Origin: Cystobacter fuscus DSM 2262
GTDB lineage: Bacteria; Myxococcota; Myxococcia; Myxococcales; Myxococcaceae
NCBI RefSeq assembly: GCF_000335475.2
Contig: NZ_ANAH02000001.1
Coordinates: forward strand, 744,001-808,000
Direction: 5' to 3'
Length of the DNA stretch: 64,000 nucleotides
The notes beneath the pieces are model-generated. The model saw only the letters and a program-made list of their open reading frames with translations. It was not told where the DNA came from and did no database searches. The first letter of the stretch is position 1. Each line of letters starts with the position of its first letter. Shown here one piece after another: positions 9,141-19,727 of the stretch. The position numbers were made by a program, and so were the translations under genes.

Positions 9141-9556
9141 AGCGGCGCGCCTTCCACCGCGCCGTGTTCCTCCTCGCGGCCGTCTACAACGTCTTCTGGG
9201 GACTGCTCGCGGCGGTGGATCCCCAGTGGCTCTTCCGCTTCGCGGACATGCCGCCGCTCAACCAGCCCGCCCTCTTCGCCTGCCTGGGCATGGTCATCGG
9301 CGTGTACGGCCTGCTCTACGCCGAGGTGGCCCGGCGGCCCGAGCACGGCTTCGCGCTCGCGGCGGTGGGCCTGCTGGGCAAGGTGCTCGGGCCCATCGGA
9401 CTCGCGGGGCTCATCCTGCGCGGAGAGTGGCCCCCGGCGACGCTCGTGCTCTGCCTCACCAACGACTTCATCTGGTGGGTGCCCTTCTCGCTCTACCTCT
9501 GGGACGCGTGGCCCGGCTACCGCCGCACCTTCGCCCCCGGAGCACGCGAAGGTTAG
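9137..9556 (+). CDS. Small membrane protein of unknown function, fourth gene of the DUF4166 run
   Basis: This 139-residue protein starts at a GTG whose GTGA overlaps the preceding stop. Four hydrophobic segments are visible: AVFLLAAVYNVFWGLLAAV, the CLGMVIGVYGLLY region, AVGLLGKVLGPIGLAGLIL and DFIWWVPFSLYLW. That is a typical compact four-helix membrane protein. I do not recognise the family. The stop TAG shares the bases TTAG with the stop of the convergent Omp85-like gene, so no spacer separates the two transcripts. Confidence 0.72.
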   Translation: MKRRAFHRAVFLLAAVYNVFWGLLAAVDPQWLFRFADMPPLNQPALFACLGMVIGVYGLLYAEVARRPEHGFALAAVGLLGKVLGPIGLAGLILRGEWPPATLVLCLTNDFIWWVPFSLYLWDAWPGYRRTFAPGAREG

Positions 9557-11289
9557 AGGGGTGAGTCCAGGAACGAGGGGCGGAACTCCGTCACCTGACC
9601 ACCGCTGAAGGAGAAGCGCCCGCCGACGGGAGGACGCTCGCCATTGAGCACGTAGCCGAAGTCCAGGCGGAACGGGAAGGTGTTGAACTGGGGGAAGAGC
9701 AGCCGCACGCCCAGCCCCACCGTGTGCACGACGCTCGGCGCCTCGTCGAACGCCGTGCCCGCGTCGTAGAAGAGCACGCCGCCCAGGTGCACCGTGTAGA
9801 GCACGAGCGGCCGCGTGCGGTACTCCAGGTTGAGCAGCGCCATGCGCTTGCCCGAGTACGCCTCGGGGGACGCCCCGCGCAGGCCATTGCCCCCCCCGAG
9901 CAGCAGCACGCGCTCGTTCAGGTCATCGCGGTTCACGTCCAGCAGGGCCCGCGCCACGAAGCGTCCCCCGAGCACCTTGGGCGACACCTGCTGCACCTCC
10001 GTGGCCCAGCGGCGGTTGGCCCACTCGCCCCCGGCCTCCCCGCCGAGCCAGCGACGGATGGAGGCGGCGGTGGCCACGCTGGTGAGCGCGTCCCCCAGGC
10101 GCACGCGGTAGCGCGCGGTGACACCCACCTCGGCGAAGCTGCTGGACGAGGCCAGGAGCGCGGGCGCGTAGCGCGCCGTGGCCGTGACGTAGGGGCCCAC
10201 CTGGAAGTCCTCGGAGAGGGCGTAGGTGTCCACGTCGCGCAGCACCTCGTAGCGCGTCTCCCACACGCGCGCGTAGGCGAGCACGTACGTCGCGTCCTCG
10301 CTGCGCGGCAGCAGCGTGTCGCGCAGCCACGTCCGCCGCGCCTCGTCCAGGTCCGCGTCCGCCGGAGCCCCATAGCGCCGGTGGTACACGCCCAGCCCTC
10401 CGCCCGCGTCCAGCTTGAAGCGCGTGCCCCAGGAGCGCAGGTACAGCGTGCTGCCGCTCAGCTCGCGGGCATCGTAGATGTAGGGCACCGTGCCGCCCTC
10501 GGGATAGGGCAACTGCCACACGTCCGCGCCCCGGAAGACGCGCACCGGCTGCACGCGCCACACCACCTGCGCCTGGAAGCTCCACGGCGTGCTCAACGAG
10601 TACAGGGGCCGCGACAGGAGCACGCTGCCCCGGGAGCCCTCGGGCTGGCCCGAGCGCGCGAGGATGACGGCGGCGCTCTCGGTGAGCGACCAGCGGCTGC
10701 CCCCCAGGCGAGGGTCCACGTACGTCTGCCCCAGGCTCAGCGAGTCGCGGCGCAGTTGGAAATCCAGCGCGACCTTCTTGTTGAGCCCGAGGAAGTTCTG
10801 CTCCGTGGCCTGCAGGCGCAGGGACTGCACGAGCGCGCCCACCAGTTGGAAGTCCTGGTTGAGCCGCAGCGACCACAAGTCCTTGGTGATGATGAGCAGG
10901 GACACACCGTCGGGAGCGCTGCCTCGCACGGGCACCACCCGCACCACCGCGAAGATGCCCAGGCGGCGCAGGTTGCGCGCCGTCTCCAGGGCCAGCGTGG
11001 GCGAGTACGGCTCGCCCGGCGTGAGGAGCACCTCGCGCCGGATGACCTGATCGCGCGTGCGCACGTGGAACACGTTGAGCAGGGACGGATACGGATCGCT
11101 CGGGGCGACGACGTCCTCGCTCGCCACCTCCACGGACTCCAGGCGCTTGCCCTCGGGCTCCGGCTCCAGCGTCCACCCGTGCTGCTCCAACCCCCAGCGC
11201 ACGAGCTCGTCCTCGTAGCCCTCTCCCCCCACGGCGGGGTCCGCCAGCAGCAGGGACGCGGCGATCAGGGCGGGCCAGACGGACGGCAT
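9553..11289 (-). CDS. Omp85/BamA-like outer-membrane beta-barrel protein
   Basis: This 578-residue protein has an N-terminal signal peptide ending near ADPAVGG. A POTRA-like segment follows around residues 60-130 (TRDQVIRREVLLTPGEPYS, ARNLRRLGIF). A long region of alternating residues fits a C-terminal 16-strand barrel. The late segment GGGNGLRGASPEAYSGKRM resembles the surface-antigen D15 loop, and GGVLFYDAGTAFDE follows. It has far fewer POTRA repeats than BamA, closer to TamA or single-POTRA members. It probably secretes or assembles an outer-membrane component; the substrate is unknown. It stands alone between two convergent or divergent units. Confidence 0.8.
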   Translation of the reverse strand: MPSVWPALIAASLLLADPAVGGEGYEDELVRWGLEQHGWTLEPEPEGKRLESVEVASEDVVAPSDPYPSLLNVFHVRTRDQVIRREVLLTPGEPYSPTLALETARNLRRLGIFAVVRVVPVRGSAPDGVSLLIITKDLWSLRLNQDFQLVGALVQSLRLQATEQNFLGLNKKVALDFQLRRDSLSLGQTYVDPRLGGSRWSLTESAAVILARSGQPEGSRGSVLLSRPLYSLSTPWSFQAQVVWRVQPVRVFRGADVWQLPYPEGGTVPYIYDARELSGSTLYLRSWGTRFKLDAGGGLGVYHRRYGAPADADLDEARRTWLRDTLLPRSEDATYVLAYARVWETRYEVLRDVDTYALSEDFQVGPYVTATARYAPALLASSSSFAEVGVTARYRVRLGDALTSVATAASIRRWLGGEAGGEWANRRWATEVQQVSPKVLGGRFVARALLDVNRDDLNERVLLLGGGNGLRGASPEAYSGKRMALLNLEYRTRPLVLYTVHLGGVLFYDAGTAFDEAPSVVHTVGLGVRLLFPQFNTFPFRLDFGYVLNGERPPVGGRFSFSGGQVTEFRPSFLDSPL

Positions 11290-11435
11290 GTTCTCATCCT
11301 GTCACGCTCCCTCTTCACCGAATACGGTAGTGAACAGCTCCAGGCCCCGGGGGGGTGGGGGGGGATTCCCCCGTACGTCCAGAATGGAGACAGTGGGCCC
11401 GCCGAGAGTGGGTCTCCGCAAGGTCCGGACGCAAA

Positions 11436-11801
11436 GTGAAGATTCTCCTGGTAGAGGACAACGAGGACATCCGCGAGGGATTGACCGACCTACTGGAGAG
11501 CGAGGGCTACTCCGTTGTCGGCACTGCCTCGGCGGAAGACGGGTTGGAGCGTCTTCGCTCCGAGATGTTCCACCTCGTCATCACCGACTACATGCTGCCC
11601 GGCGAGAACGGCGGGTGGATGCTGGAACAGGCCGAGCGCGAGCAGCGGCTGCGTGACACACCCGCGGTGATGATCACCGCTCACCCTCGCGTCAAACCGC
11701 CCCAGGGCGTCACCCTGATGCACAAGCCCCTGGACATCGACGACTTCCTGCGGCTGGTGGACCACTGCGTGCGCCCGCCTCCGCGCGCCGTCGGCGCCTA
11801 G
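11436..11801 (+). CDS. Single-domain response regulator (CheY-like)
   Basis: This 121-residue receiver domain starts at GTG with KILLVEDNEDIREGL. The phospho-acceptor Asp is in LVITDYMLPGENGG and the conserved Lys in LMHKPLD. There is no output domain, so it acts by protein contact or in a phosphorelay. An in-frame ATG at 11355 would add 27 residues of Arg/Trp-rich sequence with no family match, so the GTG is preferred even though its ribosome binding site is weak. No histidine kinase is adjacent. Its TAG overlaps the stop of the convergent BtuF-like gene in the four bases CTAG. Confidence 0.9.
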   Translation: MKILLVEDNEDIREGLTDLLESEGYSVVGTASAEDGLERLRSEMFHLVITDYMLPGENGGWMLEQAEREQRLRDTPAVMITAHPRVKPPQGVTLMHKPLDIDDFLRLVDHCVRPPPRAVGA

Positions 11802-12667
11802 CGCGGCACCCGGCGCAGCTCGCCCGGGCTGGGAGCCGGAAGCGGCTCACCCCGGGCAATCGCCGCCACGATGCGCGCCAGTTCGTCCACCCCATCCGTC
11901 AGGGCCGCCGGCCCCGGCTGGAGGATGATCGGGCTCTTCACCTCGTAGAGTTGATCCTCCACCACCGCCGTCACGCGCTCCCAGCCGGGCCGGGAGACGA
12001 TCTTCTCGCGCTTCGCCTTGCGGCCACACCAGCTCGCGATGACGCCCTCGGGATCCCTCCGGGCCACCTCGGCGGGCTCGAAGATGCGGCCCCTGGCGTC
12101 CTGGCGCTGACGCGACTCGCGGCACACGTCCTCTCCGCCCACCAGCTCCACCAGCTCCGAGCACCAGCGGATGCCGGAGATGAGCGGCTCGTGCCACTCC
12201 TCGAAGAAGACGCGGGGCCTGCGGGGCAGCCGCTCGGCGGCCTCGGCGTGGCGCGCGAGGTTGGCCTCGAGCTCCTCCGCCAGCCGCTCGGCCCGCTCGG
12301 CCAGTCCCACGAGCGCGCCCACCACGCGCACCGTCTGGAGGATCTCCGCGAGGGAGCGCTGGTTGAAGAGCACCACCGGCACCCCGCGCTTGCACAGCTC
12401 GCGGCCGATGTCCGCCTGGAGGTCCGAGAAGCCCAGCACCAGGTCCGGCTTCAGCTCGAGGATGCGCTCGAAGTTGGCGTCCAGGAAGGAGCTGACGCGC
12501 GGCTTCTTGCGCGCCTCGGGGGGGCGCACGGTGAAGCCGGAGACGCCCACCACCCGGTCTCCCGCGCCGATGCGGTAGAGCGTCTCCACGGTCTCCTCCG
12601 TCATGCACACGATGCGCTCGGGGTAGCGCGGCGCGGAGGAGAGCAGGGCCTTGAGCCGATCCGTCAT
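11798..12667 (-). CDS. BtuF/FepB-like periplasmic-binding-protein fold protein lacking an export signal
   Basis: This 289-residue protein has the type III substrate-binding fold of cobalamin and siderophore binding proteins (PF01497). It shows RIVCMTEETVETLYRIGAGDRVVGVS, then LKPDLVLGFSD and PRVFFEEWHEPLISG. Such proteins normally carry a signal peptide or lipobox. Here the N-terminus MTDRLKALLSSAPRYPERIV is hydrophilic and runs straight into the domain. No ABC permease or ATPase is adjacent. It may be a cytoplasmic cobalamin-binding protein, which inference alone supports. It converges on the response-regulator gene with overlapping stops. Confidence 0.8.
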   Translation of the reverse strand: MTDRLKALLSSAPRYPERIVCMTEETVETLYRIGAGDRVVGVSGFTVRPPEARKKPRVSSFLDANFERILELKPDLVLGFSDLQADIGRELCKRGVPVVLFNQRSLAEILQTVRVVGALVGLAERAERLAEELEANLARHAEAAERLPRRPRVFFEEWHEPLISGIRWCSELVELVGGEDVCRESRQRQDARGRIFEPAEVARRDPEGVIASWCGRKAKREKIVSRPGWERVTAVVEDQLYEVKSPIILQPGPAALTDGVDELARIVAAIARGEPLPAPSPGELRRVPR

Positions 12668-12698
12668 GGGGCCGAGTGTAGCCCGGCCCCCCCAAGGC

Positions 12699-14006
12699 TC
12701 ACGAGGTGTATGCGGCCTCGCCGTGCTGCGTGGAGTCCAGACCCATGCGCTCCTCCTCCTCGGTGACGCGCAGGCCCACCAGCTTGTCCACCAGCTTGAG
12801 CAGCACGAGCGTCACCACCGCCGTGTAGGCGCCCACCGCCAGCACCGCCAGCGCCTGCTTGCCGAGCAGCGCGGGGTTGCCCTGGAGGAGCCCGTCGGCG
12901 CCCGCGGGGTTGAGCGCCTGCTGGGAGAACACGCCCACCAGGAGCGCGCCGAGCAGACCGCCCACGCCGTGCACGCCCCACGCATCCAGCGAGTCGTCGT
13001 AGTGCAGCTTCTCCTTGACGAGCACCGCGCCGTAGCACACCACGCCCGCGATGATGCCAATGGCGAGCGAGCCGCCCGGCGACACGAAGCCCGCCGCCGG
13101 GGTGATGGCCACCAGCCCCGCCACCAGGCCCGACACGAAGCCCAGCAGCGTGGGGCGCTTGCGGAAGAACCACTCGGCCGTCGTCCACGAGAGCGCCGCC
13201 GCGCCCGCCGCCACGTGCGTGGTGACGAACGCCAGCGCCGCCAACGGCCCCGCCGACAGCGAGCTGCCCGCGTTGAAGCCGAACCAGCCGAACCACAACA
13301 GCCCCGCGCCCATGACGGTCATGGGCAGGTCATGCGGGATGAAGCGCTCGCGCCCGTAGCCCAGGCGCTTGCCCACGTAGAGGGCGCAGATGAGCGCGCT
13401 CAGGCCCGCCGTCCAGTGCACCACCGTGCCGCCCGCGAAGTCGAGCACGCCCAGCTTGAAGAGCCAGCCGCCCTCGGCCCACGTCCAGTGCGCCACCGGG
13501 TCGTACACGAGCGTGGTCCACAGGAGCGTGAAGATGACGTAGGCGCTGAAGCGCATGCGCTCCACGAACGCGCCGGAGATGAGCGCCGGGGTGATGATGG
13601 CGAACTTGAGCTGGAAGGCCATGAAGACCAGGTGCGGAATGCTGCCCTTGGGCTCCAGCGACACGTTGTTGAGCAGCAGGTAGTCGAAGCCCCCGATGAA
13701 GCCCCCGTGCGTCTTGCCGAAGGCCAGCGAGTAGCCGAACAGCACCCACTGCACCGTCACCAGCGCCAGGGCGAAGAACGAGTACATGAACGTGGCCAGC
13801 ACGTTCTTGCGCCGCACCATGCCGCCGTAGAAGAGCGCGAGCCCGGGCGTCATGAGCAGCACCAGCGCCGAGGCCACCAGCATCCACGCCGTGTCTCCCG
13901 AGTTGGCCACGGGCTCGGCCGCCTGGGCATGCGCCAGCCCGGACGCCAGCACACCGACCACCGGCACGAGCGGCCGGATTCCTCTCACTCCTGAAGCATT
14001 CGCCAT
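12699..14006 (-). CDS. amtB: Ammonium transporter (AmtB/MEP/Rh family)
   Basis: The 435-residue product shows a signal peptide (ending LAHAQA), then eleven hydrophobic segments. Family signatures include LMTPGLALFYGGMVRRKN. The pore twin-histidine pair is present as VHWTAGLSAL and DAWGVHGVGG. It conducts ammonium into the cell and is normally gated by a PII protein (GlnK), whose gene is not next to it here. The C-terminal tail (EEEERMGLDSTQHGE) matches the PII-interacting tail of Amt proteins. The ATG at 14006 is chosen because the signal peptide begins there; no clear Shine-Dalgarno sequence precedes it. Confidence 0.93.
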   Translation of the reverse strand: MANASGVRGIRPLVPVVGVLASGLAHAQAAEPVANSGDTAWMLVASALVLLMTPGLALFYGGMVRRKNVLATFMYSFFALALVTVQWVLFGYSLAFGKTHGGFIGGFDYLLLNNVSLEPKGSIPHLVFMAFQLKFAIITPALISGAFVERMRFSAYVIFTLLWTTLVYDPVAHWTWAEGGWLFKLGVLDFAGGTVVHWTAGLSALICALYVGKRLGYGRERFIPHDLPMTVMGAGLLWFGWFGFNAGSSLSAGPLAALAFVTTHVAAGAAALSWTTAEWFFRKRPTLLGFVSGLVAGLVAITPAAGFVSPGGSLAIGIIAGVVCYGAVLVKEKLHYDDSLDAWGVHGVGGLLGALLVGVFSQQALNPAGADGLLQGNPALLGKQALAVLAVGAYTAVVTLVLLKLVDKLVGLRVTEEEERMGLDSTQHGEAAYTS

Positions 14007-14227
14007 GGAGGGACAGCGTGCCGTGACGCAACGCGCAAGTCCATTCTCCCGTGCATGAATCCGCGAAGCGCAACTCATGACGCGCCGCAACAGGCGTGGG
14101 GGTGGAACCGATAATCTCCCGAAGCGCCGGGTTTTCGAGCGGTTCGCTTCTAGTGCTAGCATCCGGTACAACACACGTTTTCAGGTTTACACCCACCCCG
14201 TACCCCCGTCGGCGGAGGGCATCGCGC

Positions 14228-15835
<1,608 letters not shown>

Positions 15836-15837
15836 AA

Positions 15838-18375
15838 ATGGTGAAGAACCCGACCGCCCTGAAGCGAGCCGGCACGCTGGCGCTGTTGTTGTGCGCGGGC
15901 ACGGCCTTCGGCGACCCCCGCCTGGAGGCCCGCCGCCACTTCCGCAACGGAATGAGCCTCATCTCCCAGGGCAAGTACGACCCGGGCATCGCCGAGCTGC
16001 TGGAAGCCTACGCCATCAAGCCCCACGCCAACGTCCTCTACAACATCGCCCGCGCCTACCAGGACGCGGGCCGGGTGCCCGAGGCCGTGGAGTACTACCG
16101 GCGCTATATCGACGCCTCGCCCCCGGACGCCGCCCGCGTGCGCACCACGCTCGCGAAGCTCGAGCAGTCGCTCCAGGACCCCGAGGCCAGCGCGCAGGCC
16201 GGCGCGGCGGGCCCCTCCACGGGGAAGCCCGGGCTGCCTCCCATGCCCATCGCCCCCGGCCCCGAGGCGGCCCGGTCGCTCGCCGCGCTGGTGGAGCGCC
16301 TGGAGAAGGCCATCGCCCGCGCCGAGGCCCTGCCGGATGCCTCCGGGGCCGCCCCTTCCGCGCGGCCCTCGTCGGAGACGCCCTCCGCGGGTGACGCGGC
16401 CATGGCCTCCACCGACGACGAGGGCGCGGTGCCCTACGAGGAGCGCGTGGTGACGGCCAGCCGCCGTGCCCAGTCCTCGCTCGAGGCGCCCAACGCCACC
16501 ACCGTCATCACCGCCGACGACATCCGCTTGTCGGGCGCCACCACCGTGCAGGACCTGTTGCGCCGCGTGCCGGGGGCCGAGGTGATGACGATGGGGGCGG
16601 GCAGCGCCAACGTGTCGCTGCGTGGCTTCAACCAGCGCCTGGCCAACAAGGTGCTCGTGCTGGTGGACGGACGCACCGAGTACCAGGACTTCCTCGGCAT
16701 GACGCTCTGGTCCTCGCTCCCGGTGGAGCTGGACGACATCGAGCGCATCGAGGTCATCCGCGGCCCGGGCAGCGCGCTGTACGGCGCCAACGCCATGCTC
16801 GGCGTGGTCAACATCATCACCCGCGCGCCGGGCACCGGTCCCCGCGCGCGCTTCCAGGGCTACACCGGCACCGGCAACATGGCCGGCGGCCACTTCGTCA
16901 CCCATGGCGGCGCGGGCGCGCTGCACTACCGCGCCTCGGCGGGCTACTCGCAGGCGGACAAGTGGAGCCGGGACTTCGCCGAGGATCGTCCCGACATCGT
17001 CATCCAGGACCCCGAGAAGGACCTGGGCGTGCGCAGCGCGCGCGCCACCCTGGCCACCGTCTACCAGTTCAAGCCGGGCACCGAGCTGGGCCTGTCCGGC
17101 GGCGTCAACCGCCTCTACACGGAGGCCTACCCACCGGGCGCCCTGCGCAACTTCTACGTGGACGGGGTGACGGGCTTCGTCAAGGCGGACGCGAACCTGG
17201 GCCCCCTGAAGGTGAAGGCCTTCTGGAACACGCTGTCGGCCGACGCGGGGCCGCAGTACCAGGCCCACGGCCAGCGCCCGCTCGCCACGCGCATCGACTC
17301 CAACATCTTCAACGCCGAGCTGCTCTACAGCCACAACTTCTCGCTGCTGGGCGAGCACCAGGTGAACGTGGGCGTGGAGGGGCGGCTCAAGCGCGTGGCG
17401 TGGGACTACCTGGTGACGCTGCGCGAGGAGCTGCACGGTGCCGCCTTCATCCAGGACGAGTGGAGGATCGCCCAGCCCTTCCGCATCATGGCCTCCTACC
17501 GCGCGGACCGGCACCCGCTGCTGGACAATGGCAAGCCGGGCCTGGCGCACTCCCCCCGCATCTCCGCGCTCTACATGATCCGCGAGGGCCATGCGCTGCG
17601 CGCCAGCGCCGCCTCCGCCTTCCGCGAGCCCACCTTCCTGGAGAGCTACGCCGCGCTCGCCTTCCCCGTGCCCGGAGTCAACGGCGCCAACCTGCTCACC
17701 CAGGGCAGCCGCACGCTCAAGCCCGAGCGGCTGCTGGCCTTCGAGCTGGGCTACCGCGGCGAGGCGCCCCGGCTCGGCATCGACTGGGACGTGGCCCTCT
17801 ACCAGAACACCGTGTACGACCTCATCCAGCTGTCCGCCGTGCAGTCGGCGACGGCGAATGACTCGTGGGACACGACCACCGGCTCCTACCTGCTGGGCCG
17901 CTCGTACTTCCAGAACGAGGCGGCCGTCTACACCGCGCGCGGCGCCGAGGCCGGCGTGACGCTCGCCCCGGTGGACGGCCTGGGCATCAAGGTCACCGCC
18001 GCCTTCCAGAACCTGACGGCCGAGGGCGAGGACGGCCTGTGCGGCCCCTGCACCCAGGCGCCCCAGGTGAAGCTCTACGGCGGCGTCACCTACCGCACGC
18101 GGCAGAACCTGGAGCTGGGCATGGAAGTGGCCTGGTCGTCCGCCACCCAGTGGGTGGAGCGCGAGCCCGCGGCGGACGAGCCCACCCGCATCGACGCCAT
18201 CGCCAATGCCCTGCCCTCCTACGCCGTCATCAGCGCCCGCGTGGGCTACATGCCGGTGAAGGACAAGGTCTCGGTGGCCCTCGTGGGCACCAACCTGGGC
18301 CCCCCCCATACCGAGCACCCCTTCGGCAACCGCATCCAGCGCCGCGTGCTCGCCCTCCTGACGGTGACTCCATGA
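15838..18375 (+). CDS. TPR - TonB-dependent receptor fusion protein
   Basis: This 845-residue protein starts with a signal peptide (LALLLCAGTAFG). A TPR-like segment spans residues 30-100 (ARRHFRNGMSLISQGKYDPGIAELLEAY, cut here to GKYDPGIAELLEAY; NIARAYQDAGRVPEAVEYYRRYI). An Ala/Pro-rich linker with a coiled-coil stretch near 140-165 follows. The TonB plug is at about 205-320 (TVITADDIRLSGATTVQDLL, IEVIRGPGSALYGANAMLG) and a 22-strand-type barrel runs to the end. A periplasmic TPR domain in front of a plug is unusual. The substrate is unknown. It is cotranscribed with the kinase upstream and overlaps the lipoprotein gene downstream by four bases. Confidence 0.9.
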   Translation: MVKNPTALKRAGTLALLLCAGTAFGDPRLEARRHFRNGMSLISQGKYDPGIAELLEAYAIKPHANVLYNIARAYQDAGRVPEAVEYYRRYIDASPPDAARVRTTLAKLEQSLQDPEASAQAGAAGPSTGKPGLPPMPIAPGPEAARSLAALVERLEKAIARAEALPDASGAAPSARPSSETPSAGDAAMASTDDEGAVPYEERVVTASRRAQSSLEAPNATTVITADDIRLSGATTVQDLLRRVPGAEVMTMGAGSANVSLRGFNQRLANKVLVLVDGRTEYQDFLGMTLWSSLPVELDDIERIEVIRGPGSALYGANAMLGVVNIITRAPGTGPRARFQGYTGTGNMAGGHFVTHGGAGALHYRASAGYSQADKWSRDFAEDRPDIVIQDPEKDLGVRSARATLATVYQFKPGTELGLSGGVNRLYTEAYPPGALRNFYVDGVTGFVKADANLGPLKVKAFWNTLSADAGPQYQAHGQRPLATRIDSNIFNAELLYSHNFSLLGEHQVNVGVEGRLKRVAWDYLVTLREELHGAAFIQDEWRIAQPFRIMASYRADRHPLLDNGKPGLAHSPRISALYMIREGHALRASAASAFREPTFLESYAALAFPVPGVNGANLLTQGSRTLKPERLLAFELGYRGEAPRLGIDWDVALYQNTVYDLIQLSAVQSATANDSWDTTTGSYLLGRSYFQNEAAVYTARGAEAGVTLAPVDGLGIKVTAAFQNLTAEGEDGLCGPCTQAPQVKLYGGVTYRTRQNLELGMEVAWSSATQWVEREPAADEPTRIDAIANALPSYAVISARVGYMPVKDKVSVALVGTNLGPPHTEHPFGNRIQRRVLALLTVTP

Positions 18376-19607
18376 GCGCCCTTCGCCCCACCCTCCGCTG
18401 GGGGCTCGTCCTCGCGGGCCTGCTGTCCCTCCACTGCGATCCCCCCCCCGTCGAGGCCACCGCGGATCACCGCCAGCGCCAGAACCTGTCGCGCATCGAG
18501 GGCCAGGTGGTGGTGCAGGGCCGCGTGCGCGGCAACGCCATCGTCCTGCTCTATGACGCCGCCCGGCCGCCGCCGCCCCAGGGCACGGGCCGCCCGCTGA
18601 GCTTCGCCGTCATCCCCCAGGAGCGGCTCTTCGGCCCGGCGGACGACACCTCCGCGGGCCCCTTCACCGCGCCCTACACCTTCAGCCTCGTGGCCCCGGG
18701 GCGCTACCTCGTGCGCGGCTTCATCGACGCGGACACGTGCCGCACCCTCCCCCAGCCCTGCCACACCCCGGACTTCATCCCCTGGTACACCGTCACCGGC
18801 GAGCCCAACGCCGGGGACATGGGCGGCGCCGCGGTGGACCCCGTCACGCGCGCGCCCCGCGTGCTGGAGATCGCCGCGCACGCGGACGGCACGCTCCCGG
18901 CCCTCACCGGCGTCAACGTGCTCTTCGGCGAGACGAGCACCGTGCCCGTGGATCGCCCCGCCTTCTGGGTGGACAGCTCCCCGCGCTTCGGCACGGCGAG
19001 CATCAAGCTGCTGGATCTCAAGCCGCTGCAGATCCACCAGGGCGCGGTGGACCAGCGGCCCACCGCCATGCTCGTGCGCTTCGTGGACGAGAACACGGAC
19101 GGCCAGCCCGACGACGCCAACGGCGACGGCACGCCCGACCTCTGGCCCCGCGTCGTGGTGCGCAAGCTCGCCGAGGGCGAGTCGCTCACCGACGCGCAGC
19201 GGCTCGCCGACGAGAACGACCTGGACCGCAATGGCATCCTCGATGCCGAGGGCGTGGAGTACCCGCGGTTGGAGGGGCTGGGCGATGGACAGCCGGACCT
19301 GGTCGTGCTCGCCGCGGGCTTGGACACCGCGGTGCTCAACTCCATGCGCAAGCCCGACGGCGCCTGGAACATGGGCCCCGTGTTCGTGGACTCCCTGCGC
19401 CTCGTCGTCCAGGCCCGGGCGTTCGACGCGCGCAACCCCCAGCAGCCCCAGCCCCTGCGCGCCGTGCCCCCCGGACGCTACGCCATCACCCTCATCCACT
19501 TCACCGGCCAGACGTGGCGCGTGCCCAACGATCTCTCCCCGTCCGTGGCCACCACCCATGGCCTGCCCGAGGTGAGGAACCAGTCCTTCGCGCTCGAAGT
19601 TCCCTGA
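18372..19607 (+). CDS. Predicted lipoprotein with dockerin-like Asp-rich repeats, receptor partner
   Basis: This 411-residue product begins with a lipobox-type signal (LAGLLSLHCDPPP), so it is probably lipid-anchored. The first part resembles a carboxypeptidase-regulatory-like beta-sandwich (IEGQVVVQGRVRGNAIVLLY). Later come calcium-binding-type Asp runs DENTDGQPDDANGDGTPDLW and DENDLDRNGILDAEG. I do not recognise a named family. The ATGA overlap with the TonB receptor gene suggests a surface lipoprotein working with that receptor, as SusD-type or other accessory lipoproteins do. That role is inferred from position only. Confidence 0.75.
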   Translation: MSALRPTLRWGLVLAGLLSLHCDPPPVEATADHRQRQNLSRIEGQVVVQGRVRGNAIVLLYDAARPPPPQGTGRPLSFAVIPQERLFGPADDTSAGPFTAPYTFSLVAPGRYLVRGFIDADTCRTLPQPCHTPDFIPWYTVTGEPNAGDMGGAAVDPVTRAPRVLEIAAHADGTLPALTGVNVLFGETSTVPVDRPAFWVDSSPRFGTASIKLLDLKPLQIHQGAVDQRPTAMLVRFVDENTDGQPDDANGDGTPDLWPRVVVRKLAEGESLTDAQRLADENDLDRNGILDAEGVEYPRLEGLGDGQPDLVVLAAGLDTAVLNSMRKPDGAWNMGPVFVDSLRLVVQARAFDARNPQQPQPLRAVPPGRYAITLIHFTGQTWRVPNDLSPSVATTHGLPEVRNQSFALEVP

Positions 19608-19727
19608 GAACTCGGATTCCCCACACCTCCCACCTCACAGGACTTTGACTTCGGGGTGTCCGTGGGCGAACATGGTCACCTGGTCTGGAGGTGTGTGTGG
19701 GGGGGGGACATTGCACGGAGATTCCCA

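Noticed and set aside
14007-14100. Possible sigma-54 promoter upstream of amtB on the minus strand
   Set aside because: A TGG...TTGC pair is present but the GG-GC spacing is 11 bases rather than 10, so the site is not credible.
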